From: MD308 sp051888795
GTDB taxonomy: Bacteria; Bacillota; Clostridia; Lachnospirales; Lachnospiraceae
Length of the DNA: 49,913 nucleotides
NCBI GenBank assembly: GCA_051888795.1
Contig: JBJFCD010000128.1
Coordinates: 1 to 49,913, forward strand
Direction of reading: 5' to 3'
Each line of letters begins with the position of its first letter. Position 1 is the stretch's first letter. The translations under genes and the position numbers were made by a program. A model generated the notes under the pieces. It ran no database searches and was not told the origin of the DNA. It was given only the letters and a program-made list of their open reading frames with translations. Shown piece by piece: positions 43,381 to 49,913 of this stretch.

Positions 43381-45111
43381 TTGGCAGTATTAAAAATTGT
43401 TCCGAAGTTATATCAGGAAAAAATATCTGAGAAATTAAAGGAAGAGATATCTTTAGTAACGAATGAAGAAGCAAAATATTATAACCGGTTATACAAATTT
43501 TTCCAGCACACAGATATACAGTGTACTGCAGATATTAACTATGACACGAGAAAAATGTATATGAATTCTCTTGAGAAAGAGGAGATTTCAGAAAAGTATA
43601 GAGCGGAATTGCTGAGCTTATTTGATCGCTTAAAAATTGAAAATATGCCGGATGTCTATTCTCAAGGTAAACCCTTCTCCGTAGAACAGGAGTTTTTTAA
43701 GCAAGACAAATTGTTTTTGCTGTATGTACCCAATAAAAAGAAAGCACAATCTTTCCGTCAGGTTGTCGATAAGAATGATTTGTTATGGGACTTAACGAGG
43801 ATACATTCATCACAGTTAGTGAGACAAACAAAAATATTGCTGTGTGAAATCCTGAATATGGATATGGTGCAAAGAAATCGAAGGTATTTTTTAGAACCAT
43901 TAAAAGCACTTATACGGTTTTGTGATAAATACGGAATAGATGATATTGAGAAAATGGAACAGGCAGATGAGAACAGATTTTATCTGTATTTGAACAAGGA
44001 GTCGGAAATTATAAAAAAACAGGCTTCTAAGATTGTTGAGTTTGCGAGAAGAACGTTATTTCTAACAGATCCAGAAACAAATTGGAAAGCGTGTATTTGG
44101 TATATGGATAGGTTTCGGTTTGATAAAGCGAGAATCAATGCCAGTTCACCTGTTAAAAGCCTTTCATTTATTAATATTCATGAAAAAGAAAATCGTGGAT
44201 ACCTGCAGTTATACGCAAAATATTTGGTCGGGATATCCGATCTGTCCTTAGCAAATATCCGGAATATCATAAGTTTTATTTCACAATTCCTACAATATCT
44301 GGACGGACGGTGTAAGAAAGTAACGGAACTGGAGATGCAAGATATAGTGGATTATGTGTCTGTTTTGGATGAATCCAATATTAAGTATTCCACTTTTAAC
44401 CGATATATTACACATGTGCATACATTTCTACAGTTTTTGAAGATGAAAAATATTGAAGTGTTGAAGTTTTATCCGGAAAGATTTTTAAAAAAAGGATTCC
44501 CAGAACACAATGAAAGAAGTGTTCCAGAAAAAACAATTGCACATTTGATTAAGGAGCTGCCGACATTCCCAGAGCACTTACAGTTGATGTATTTGATTTT
44601 GTTTTGTACAGGAATTAGGAAAAGTGAGGTTTGCACAATAAAATCGGGTGCTTTTTATTCGCAAGGTAGTGAGAGTTGGATGCGCATATATCAAAGCAAA
44701 ATGCGGAGAGAAAAAGTTATTCCTATTCCTAGTATATTGGTTGAACTGGTGAATGATTATGAAAAAAAGTATGAAATAAAAAATGGGGAGTATTTATTCA
44801 AAAATAAAAAAGGCGGTGCATTTAATGGACAGACTTTTTCAGATCAAATGATTCGGGAGTGTAATGCCCGAGGGATTGACTGTGGAGATTATATATTTCG
44901 AGCGCATGATTACAGACATAACCTTGCGACTTCAATGTATGGAAATGGGGTTTCTATACAAGGGGTACGAGATTATCTGGGACATTCAAGCGAAAATATG
45001 ACAAAACAGTATATTGATTTCATGCCGGAACGTATTGTATCGGCTGAAGATAAATATTTTTCAAGAAATCAGTCATTTAAATTGAAAGGAGCAGAAGAAG
45101 ATGAAAGGTAA
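43381..45111 (+). CDS. Tyrosine recombinase, Tn554 TnpB-like
   Basis: 576 residues from a TTG start with AGGAGGG upstream. A long N-terminal half (about 1-370) without a clear family, then a catalytic domain with CTGIRKSEVCTIKSG, RAHDYRHNLATSM and LGHSSENMTKQYIDF (Tyr). TnpB of Tn554 is about 630 residues. It lies 18 nt after the first recombinase and overlaps the third by 11 nt, so all are made from one message. Confidence 0.87.
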   Translation: MAVLKIVPKLYQEKISEKLKEEISLVTNEEAKYYNRLYKFFQHTDIQCTADINYDTRKMYMNSLEKEEISEKYRAELLSLFDRLKIENMPDVYSQGKPFSVEQEFFKQDKLFLLYVPNKKKAQSFRQVVDKNDLLWDLTRIHSSQLVRQTKILLCEILNMDMVQRNRRYFLEPLKALIRFCDKYGIDDIEKMEQADENRFYLYLNKESEIIKKQASKIVEFARRTLFLTDPETNWKACIWYMDRFRFDKARINASSPVKSLSFINIHEKENRGYLQLYAKYLVGISDLSLANIRNIISFISQFLQYLDGRCKKVTELEMQDIVDYVSVLDESNIKYSTFNRYITHVHTFLQFLKMKNIEVLKFYPERFLKKGFPEHNERSVPEKTIAHLIKELPTFPEHLQLMYLILFCTGIRKSEVCTIKSGAFYSQGSESWMRIYQSKMRREKVIPIPSILVELVNDYEKKYEIKNGEYLFKNKKGGAFNGQTFSDQMIRECNARGIDCGDYIFRAHDYRHNLATSMYGNGVSIQGVRDYLGHSSENMTKQYIDFMPERIVSAEDKYFSRNQSFKLKGAEEDER

Positions 45112-46606
45112 TATTAGTGTGATTTCTTATGATTGTTATCAACAAGCTACAGAAAAACAGTTGGAAGGGCTGAAATGGAAGGAAAACAGGGTGTACTACA
45201 TATCGGGGATTCTTAATGAAAAGATACAGGAAGAGATTTATGGGTATATCGATGATAGGTGCAGGCGTTTATCATTATCAACAGTAGTAAATGATATTTA
45301 CAGATTTGATCTGTTGAAAGAATTTCTGAATGAGAAATGTACGAATTGTAGCAGCATCACCGATAAAAAATGGGAAGAACTGGAGAGAAGCTATAAAGCA
45401 TTTTTATATAAAAAAGGATTGGCGCTGTGCGTCAGAAGAAATAGACCAGATAGGCGGAGTGTTGAACAACAAAGCAGTGCTCAGGTTTCTTTTCTGAAAA
45501 TGTATTATGAGTATGGTGTGAAGTTGAAAACAGCGGATATTCCTGAAAATGAAAAGGATGTATGGGATATGAGAAAGCTGGATATTGTGCCAAGGAGTAA
45601 TCCAATTCGTGGCAGATATAGATTAGATTTTCGTGAGATCAGACAGAAAGAATTTAAGGAGATAATAAAGAGAATATTGTATAGTCACTGCCAGACAAAA
45701 GCAATGGGCAGTATAAAAGCTGAATTGCGAGGATTTCGTCGGTTTGCTGGATTCATGTATGACCGGTTCCCAGAAGTAAAACATTTTACAGAAATTAGTA
45801 GGGATATGATAGAGGATTATCTGGTTTATATAAAGACGGATACCGGTCTTACATCGGTCAGTTATACGACGGAACTGTCGGTTTTGGATAATCTGCTGGA
45901 CGAAATTGGGCGGGAACTGGAAATAGAAAATTTATGCAACCTTTTTCTTTCCAGTGATTGCAAAGCATATGACAATGCTTTACCCGAAGCGTATTCAAAT
46001 GCAGAAATTAGGAGGTTTAATAGTGCATTAACAAAATTAAAGCCCCAGTTAAGCAGATGTTTAATAATACACCAGATGCTTGGTACAAGAATAGAGGATA
46101 CTTTGACATTACGTAGGGATTGTTTATCTGAAAAATCTGGACATTATTTTATAACTATCGTCCAGCAGAAAACAAGGAAATACAAAAGACCGGTCAGCGA
46201 TCAGTTGGCGGAATTGATTAGAAAAGCAATAGAGGTTTCAGAAAAGGAGCATCCGGATTCGGAATACATTTTTCTGCAAGATAATGGGAAATTATATACA
46301 GATTCGATGCTGAAATATCATGTAAATATCATGATTTATGAAAATGATATCAGGGACGATAACGGAAATTATTTTGAGTTTCGTACACATCGTTTTAGGC
46401 ATACATTTGGAGTGAAACTTACAGAAATGAAATTAGATGATGATAGCATTGCGAGGTTGCTGGGTCATAAGGATACACGAACCATACCACATTATAGGCG
46501 CTTAAGAAATGAAGCATTAGCGGAGGATACAAAGGCTGTACGGGATGAAATGAATGAATTGTTAGCACAATATAGGAGGGAAAAGGAAAATGCAGAAACA
46601 CGATAA
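45101..46606 (+). CDS. Third tyrosine recombinase of the trio
   Basis: 501 residues, ATG overlapping the previous stop region, with AAAGGAG upstream. Catalytic residues: MLGTRIEDTLTLRRD (Arg), RTHRFRHTFGVKL (H-x-x-R), LGHKDTRTIPHYRRL (His and Tyr). All three recombinases in the set keep their catalytic pattern. This separates the set from simple Tn554 (two recombinases) and points to RIT-type elements. It overlaps the next small gene by 17 nt. Confidence 0.87.
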   Translation: MKGNISVISYDCYQQATEKQLEGLKWKENRVYYISGILNEKIQEEIYGYIDDRCRRLSLSTVVNDIYRFDLLKEFLNEKCTNCSSITDKKWEELERSYKAFLYKKGLALCVRRNRPDRRSVEQQSSAQVSFLKMYYEYGVKLKTADIPENEKDVWDMRKLDIVPRSNPIRGRYRLDFREIRQKEFKEIIKRILYSHCQTKAMGSIKAELRGFRRFAGFMYDRFPEVKHFTEISRDMIEDYLVYIKTDTGLTSVSYTTELSVLDNLLDEIGRELEIENLCNLFLSSDCKAYDNALPEAYSNAEIRRFNSALTKLKPQLSRCLIIHQMLGTRIEDTLTLRRDCLSEKSGHYFITIVQQKTRKYKRPVSDQLAELIRKAIEVSEKEHPDSEYIFLQDNGKLYTDSMLKYHVNIMIYENDIRDDNGNYFEFRTHRFRHTFGVKLTEMKLDDDSIARLLGHKDTRTIPHYRRLRNEALAEDTKAVRDEMNELLAQYRREKENAETR

Positions 46607-46997
46607 AATGGTAGCACTGGCAAAGGAAAAAAGTGCGGAAATGACGGAAACAGCAATAACGGCTATTGAAACCATGTACAGAAAAAATGAAAAAATTTCT
46701 GTTGCGGAGCTTACAAAGCTAACAGGACTTTCTAGAGGTTTTTTCTATAATAATCCAAACGTGAAACAAGTAATGATGGAATTGAAGGAAAAACAACAGG
46801 GACAGACATTGCGGAATCCTAAAAGTGATGCTATTGCAAAAGCGCAGGAAGCAAGGATTAAGAGTTTAGAACAAAAATTATGCGATAGTGTTCCGAAAAG
46901 CGAATATGAAAATCTTCAAAAAAAATACGAAGAATTACAAGTGAAATATAGTCAAGTGAAAAATGGAACCCTGTTAAAGCTGTATGAACAATTGTAG
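46590..46997 (+). CDS. TnpC/DUF6262-like accessory protein
   Basis: 135 residues. A helix-turn-helix-like N-terminus (ISVAELTKLTGLSRGFFYNN) and a C-terminal coiled coil (SLEQKLCDSVPKSEYENLQK). Small helical partner proteins of this build (TnpC of Tn554, DUF6262) follow paired or triple tyrosine recombinases and help choose orientation or target. It overlaps the third recombinase by 17 nt, so it belongs to the same operon. Confidence 0.75.
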   Translation: MQKHDKMVALAKEKSAEMTETAITAIETMYRKNEKISVAELTKLTGLSRGFFYNNPNVKQVMMELKEKQQGQTLRNPKSDAIAKAQEARIKSLEQKLCDSVPKSEYENLQKKYEELQVKYSQVKNGTLLKLYEQL

Positions 46998-47018
46998 AAG
47001 AAAAGGGGAGATTAATAT

Positions 47019-47393
47019 ATGCAGAGAAAAATTTATGATAAGAAAAATGGACTTACTTATACATTATGTGGTGACTATTATATACCGGAATTAACATTAG
47101 CGGTTATCGAACCGGCTTATGGGAAATATGGGATGCTCCGTAAAAGCTATTTACAGGAACACAGAAAGGCAAAATATCAAATTTTGTTGTTACAAGGAGA
47201 ACTTATAGAGCATTTGAATCAGGTTGACGCAGAAGCAAGGGATATGGAAGAACGATTAGTAAAGCAGATGATGGAGAAACAAGGAATTACAGAGGAATTA
47301 AAAAGAACGGATCAGATGGAATGGTTGCGTAGAGTAAACAACATCCGTAACCGAGCGGATGAAATTATTTTAAATGAACTGATTTACGTGTAG
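47019..47393 (+). CDS. tnpV: TnpV-like transposon protein
   Basis: 124 residues resembling TnpV of clostridial transposons such as Tn4451: LTYTLCGDYYIPELTL near the start, YLQEHRKAKYQILLL in the middle, and the conserved end WLRRVNNIRNRADEIILNEL. Function not known. It follows the recombinase operon by 22 nt with AAAGGGGAG upstream of ATG, and a second small gene follows. It shows that parts of this element come from Tn4451/Tn5397-type transposons. Confidence 0.82.
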   Translation: MQRKIYDKKNGLTYTLCGDYYIPELTLAVIEPAYGKYGMLRKSYLQEHRKAKYQILLLQGELIEHLNQVDAEARDMEERLVKQMMEKQGITEELKRTDQMEWLRRVNNIRNRADEIILNELIYV

Positions 47394-47405
47394 GGGGGAG
47401 CGGCA

Positions 47406-47594
47406 ATGAGATATCGGATTGAATATGCAGATGGACGGTGCTGTAATTTCGCCAATAGCCGGAAAGATCTTCTGGAATGGCTGAAATTATTAAAGGATGA
47501 AGAGATCACAGATATTCGGAAAATCTACAAAAACGGTGTGACAGATTCTGTATTCGATAAGTACCGTAATTATGTGAATAGCAATGCTAATTAG
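47406..47594 (+). CDS. Small hypothetical protein (62 aa)
   Basis: MRYRIEYADGRCCNFANSRK, then a helical, acidic middle and FDKYRNYVNSNAN. GGGGGGAG precedes ATG. It follows tnpV by 12 nt. The insertion sequence at 47593 landed on its stop codon, but the target duplication keeps the TAG, so the protein is unchanged. No family recognised. Confidence 0.65.
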   Translation: MRYRIEYADGRCCNFANSRKDLLEWLKLLKDEEITDIRKIYKNGVTDSVFDKYRNYVNSNAN

Positions 47595-49218
47595 TGTCTG
47601 CTGATTAACAAAAATACAGCCTAAAACCATTGATTTTACTGCATTCTTCTGCTATGTATGGTAAAATTAATTGTAAAGAAATCGAATTCGACGATTCGAT
47701 TTTTACGCAAATATTTCGAAAATAACTACCATACAGGAGCTAAAAATGTATAAATCAGACAACAAGTTACAATCATCCTTCCTCGATTTCAACCAGCCGA
47801 TGGGATTGCATATGAATCCCGAAAACCGCTGGATCAAGATGGCAGATATGATTCCGTGGGATATGTTCGAAAAGAAATATAAGCATCTTTTCAAAAGCAA
47901 AACCGGGAATGTCGCAAAGCCTTTACGTATGGCGCTTGGTGCTCTGATTATACAGACCAGGTTCCAGTATTCAGACAGGGAACTTGTGCAGCAGATAACG
48001 GAAAATCCCTATTTGCAGTATTTCATCGGTCTGCCGGGTTATCAGGAAACTCCACCATTTGATGCGAGTACGCTGGTTCTTTTCAGAAAGCGAATCAGTG
48101 CAAAAATGCTCATGGAAGCAAACGAGTATCTGCTTCAGGAGAATAAGCCCGATAAAAAAGAGGATGACAACGACCATCACAATCCGCCTTCCGGCAATGG
48201 TTGTGGTGATTCAGGCAAAACAGAGGAGTCCGAAAACAAAGGCACTCTGATCATTGATGCAACCTGTGCTCCGGTATATATCAGATATCCCCAGGATGTA
48301 TCTCTGCTGAATGAAGCCAGAGAAAAGCTGGAAGAAATGATTTCTTGGTTTCACAAAGCATATGGTGTTGCGCTTCCACGGAGAGACTGCAGGGCTGCGA
48401 GAAAACAGTATCTCAGTTTCGCAAAATTAAAGAAACACTCAGCGAAGCAGATCCGCAAGGCTCTGAAGAAGCAGCTTTCGTATGTCAGACGGAACATTGG
48501 ATATCTGGAAGGATTTATGTCAGCAGGTTTGCCCCCAAGACAAAAGGATATCCCGACGATACTTACCATCTTCAAACTTTATGAACAGCAAAAATACATG
48601 TATGAAAACAAGGTTCACAAGGTAGAGAACCGGATTGTGAGTATCAGCCAGCCCTGGATACGTCCAATTGTGCGGGGAAAGGTGAAAGCACCCGTAGAGT
48701 TTGGAGCAAAGCTGGATCTCAGTATTGATGCCGAAGGGTATGCAAGGATTGAAAATATATCCTTTGATGCCTACAATGAAAGCACCTGCCTGCAGGACGC
48801 TGTTAATGCTTATTATGAACGAACAGGATACTATCCGGAACGAGTTCTGGCAGATCAGATATATCGGACAAGAGATAACCGGGCTTTCTGTCAGAAACAT
48901 GGCATTCGATTATCCGGTCCGAAGCTTGGGAGACCAAGCAAGGAAACAACAAAAACAGATAAACAGATAGAATACCAGGATAATACCGATAGAATCGAAG
49001 TGGAACGCAGATTCAGCTTAACCAAACGCTGCTATGGAATGGGCAAAATCGTGACCAAGCTGGAAGATACACAGTTCACTTCTATCGCATTATCTGTATT
49101 TGTTGCGAACATCGTAAGGATGCAGCAACGAATACTTTCTGCACTTTTTTATCTGTTGAACATTTTGAAGTTTAGGGAGGGCTGGCTACCTGCTTATGCA
49201 GGTTAATCAGCAGACACT
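47593..49218 (+). mobile_element. Complete DDE insertion sequence, 1626 bp
   Basis: Perfect 17-bp terminal inverted repeats AGTGTCTGCTGATTAAC (47593-47609) and GTTAATCAGCAGACACT (49202-49218), flanked by AATT on both sides (47589-47592, 49219-49222) as the target duplication. One transposase gene fills it. Intact ends and duplication point to recent insertion. Confidence 0.93.
47746..49206 (+). CDS. IS5/IS1182-type transposase
   Basis: 486 residues. The N-terminal domain carries RMALGALIIQTRFQYSDREL and PFDASTLVLFRKRI, the DUF772-like part of this group. Acidic triad candidates: LIIDATCAP (first Asp), VLADQIYRTRDNR (second Asp), IEVERRFSLTKRCYGMG (Glu, the Y(2)R-x3-E-like signature). The stop codon overlaps the right inverted repeat. 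Length is at the IS1182 end of the group. Weak ribosome site CAGGAGC before ATG. Confidence 0.9.
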   Translation: MYKSDNKLQSSFLDFNQPMGLHMNPENRWIKMADMIPWDMFEKKYKHLFKSKTGNVAKPLRMALGALIIQTRFQYSDRELVQQITENPYLQYFIGLPGYQETPPFDASTLVLFRKRISAKMLMEANEYLLQENKPDKKEDDNDHHNPPSGNGCGDSGKTEESENKGTLIIDATCAPVYIRYPQDVSLLNEAREKLEEMISWFHKAYGVALPRRDCRAARKQYLSFAKLKKHSAKQIRKALKKQLSYVRRNIGYLEGFMSAGLPPRQKDIPTILTIFKLYEQQKYMYENKVHKVENRIVSISQPWIRPIVRGKVKAPVEFGAKLDLSIDAEGYARIENISFDAYNESTCLQDAVNAYYERTGYYPERVLADQIYRTRDNRAFCQKHGIRLSGPKLGRPSKETTKTDKQIEYQDNTDRIEVERRFSLTKRCYGMGKIVTKLEDTQFTSIALSVFVANIVRMQQRILSALFYLLNILKFREGWLPAYAG

Positions 49219-49246
49219 AATTAGGGAAGGATAACAATTATTATTT

Positions 49247-49370
49247 GGAACACAAGAATTCTGCAGTCCAGATAGCAAAAAAGTGGAAGTCCGGAACACA
49301 AGAATTTTGCAGTCCGGAAGGCAAAAAAGTGGAAATCCGGATAGCAAGATTTTGGCTGTCCGGAAAGCTG
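49247..49370 (+). repeat. 46-bp tandem repeat
   Basis: Copy 1 at 49247-49292 and copy 2 at 49293-49338 both start GGAACACAAGAATT and end AAAAAAGTGGAARTCC. A shorter third copy runs 49339-49370 (GGATAGCAAGATTTTGGCTG). Each holds AGTCC(G/A)GA. It lies in front of the last gene of the element. Confidence 0.85.
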
Positions 49371-49411
49371 AAAGAGAAATTAAAAAACTATCAAGAAGAA
49401 AGGAATTAAAA

Positions 49412-49708
49412 ATGTTCATTAAATACATAACAAAAATGTTCCTGTATTTGATTATTGCAGTAATGACATTGATTTGTTGGTTTATAAAAATCCCGATGAT
49501 GTTGGGAAATATTTTACTTTACTTTTTATCAATTGTTTTTATTTTGACAGGTGTCTTAAGCTATGGGTTTGCACTGGAGTCTGCAAGCGAATGTTGTCGA
49601 ATGATAATAATTGGCATGGTGTTTGGGGCAATACCAGACTTTGTCCCATTTTTGGGAAAAAGTTTAGAGACATTACTTGAAAAGCTGTTGATTATGACAA
49701 ATGAATGA
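49412..49708 (+). CDS. Small membrane protein, CD1845-like
   Basis: 98 residues with three hydrophobic segments (about 5-25, 27-50, 60-80). The pattern is like small membrane proteins in Tn5397/CTn-type elements (CD1845 group), ending in DFVPFLGKSLETLLEKL. ATG 49412 has AAAGGA 7 nt upstream; the frame is open from 49283 through the tandem repeats. It is the last gene before the right end. Role unknown. Confidence 0.7.
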   Translation: MFIKYITKMFLYLIIAVMTLICWFIKIPMMLGNILLYFLSIVFILTGVLSYGFALESASECCRMIIIGMVFGAIPDFVPFLGKSLETLLEKLLIMTNE

Positions 49709-49720
49709 TAAAGTCGATAT

Positions 49721-49757
49721 GAAAGAGGGCTAGGAAAGGCTCTCTTTTCTTTTTTGT
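49721..49757 (+). terminator. Terminator near the right end
   Basis: AAAGAG (49722-49727) pairs with CTCTTT (49742-49747), with GGC pairing inside, followed by a T-rich tract. The remaining 100 nt to the right end hold no ORF of note. Confidence 0.72.
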
Positions 49758-49847
49758 GGCTGAGAAATAGTAAGGTAATAACGTTATATACAGTGTGTAT
49801 TATGTACAGGTATTGTATTTGTGCATGATGGGAGAATGAGGAGTCCA

Positions 49848-49861
49848 TATAAAGGCCATTA
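49848..49861. other. attR junction
   Basis: Element arm TATAAAGGCCA, shared TTA (49859-49861), then the tadA codons AAT ACC GGG CAT. TATAAAG (49848-49854) pairs with CTTTATA of attL in the rejoined attP. Confidence 0.8.
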
Positions 49862-49913
49862 ATACCGGGCATGACGGAAGTCTCAGTACCGGGCATGCGA
49901 ACAGTCCGGAAGA
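49861..49913 (+). pseudogene. tadA: TadA/CpaF, 3' part (continues past the window)
   Basis: Reads NTGHDGSLSTGHANSPED in frame, the invariant block after Walker B in CpaF/TadA ATPases that includes the His box. It is the direct continuation of the fragment ending at 28356. It has no start codon or ribosome site of its own here. The rest lies beyond the window. Confidence 0.9.

Larger units (their letters stand above)
28357..49860. mobile_element. 21.5-kb integrated element in tadA (serine recombinase type)
   Basis: Joining 28356 to 49861 restores tadA: CTG CAG GCG CTT then AAT ACC GGG CAT. Both junctions share TTA. The end of the element nearest attL carries a serine recombinase operon (28822-33657). 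Cargo includes XRE regulators, truncated restriction genes, a BspA-like surface protein, a flavodoxin, a Tn554/RIT-like recombinase trio, TnpV and an insertion sequence. No relaxase, coupling protein or VirB4-like gene is visible, so it is probably not self-transmissible. Size is 21,504 bp if the cut is after TT. Confidence 0.9.

Noticed and set aside
28357..49860. A self-transmissible conjugative element (ICE)
   Set aside because: No relaxase, coupling protein or VirB4-like ORF is visible within the two ends, despite TnpV and CD1845-like genes of conjugative relatives.
49863..49897. Two direct repeats TACCGGGCATG that look like an oriT or iteron pair
   Set aside because: They are codons of the TadA motif NTGHDGSLSTGH, where the repeated T-G-H explains the repeat.

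Overview
The window reads as chromosomal DNA of a gut-type, Gram-positive, low-GC Clostridia, most likely a member of the Lachnospiraceae. Signs of this are strong AGGAGG ribosome sites, a reverse rubrerythrin with its own Fur-family regulator, a raffinose-type ABC operon with GH36 and GH13 enzymes, MecA, a BofA-like sporulation protein, a CwlD-like amidase and a clostridial Tad pilus locus. The species cannot be named from the sequence alone.

Positions 1-28354 are ordinary chromosome. In order they hold tRNA-Phe and tRNA-Lys; a YitT protein; a yybP-ykoY type (Mn2+) riboswitch with terminator ahead of a P-type cation ATPase; an AI-2E family protein; a LysR regulator; a very short ORF in its own transcription unit; an AraC regulator divergent from a sugar operon (binding protein, two permeases, alpha-galactosidase, amylosucrase-like GH13); a lipoprotein; a 138-nt multi-hairpin element; rubrerythrin and PerR/Fur; an NlpC/P60 cell-wall hydrolase behind an array of WalR-like boxes; two tandem pairs of DnaA boxes; a DUF1858 protein; MecA; a 6S-RNA-like transcript; a GH18/SH3 membrane protein and an amidase; TsaC/Sua5, Upp, dCMP deaminase and BofA; a phosphopantetheinyl transferase; and the first two genes of a Tad pilus locus.

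The main result is that tadA (cpaF), the pilus ATPase gene, is cut after the codons for MLQAL at 28356 and resumes in frame at 49861 with NTGHDG...STGHANSP. Everything between, about 21.5 kb, is one integrated element whose two ends both lie in the window. Removing 28357-49860 restores a continuous conserved ATPase reading frame. The rejoined element ends form a 25-bp dyad centred on the crossover. At the left end lies a tightly overlapped five-gene minus-strand operon: a serine recombinase with an extra C-terminal domain, two small proteins built from the same domain, and two ParB-like proteins. I regard this cassette as the best candidate for an undescribed system.

Inside the element are XRE regulators, truncated defence genes (an MmeI-like N-terminus and a GmrSD/DUF1524 C-terminus), a BspA-like LRR surface protein, a flavodoxin-like oxidoreductase flanked by copies of an unexplained structured repeat, a Tn554/RIT-like trio of tyrosine recombinases under a dense operator array, a TnpV homologue, a complete DDE insertion sequence with 17-bp inverted repeats and an AATT target duplication, and a small membrane protein. 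No relaxase or type IV secretion gene is visible, so the element looks like a non-conjugative island or integrative element. All functional statements rest on reading motifs by eye; no database search was run.
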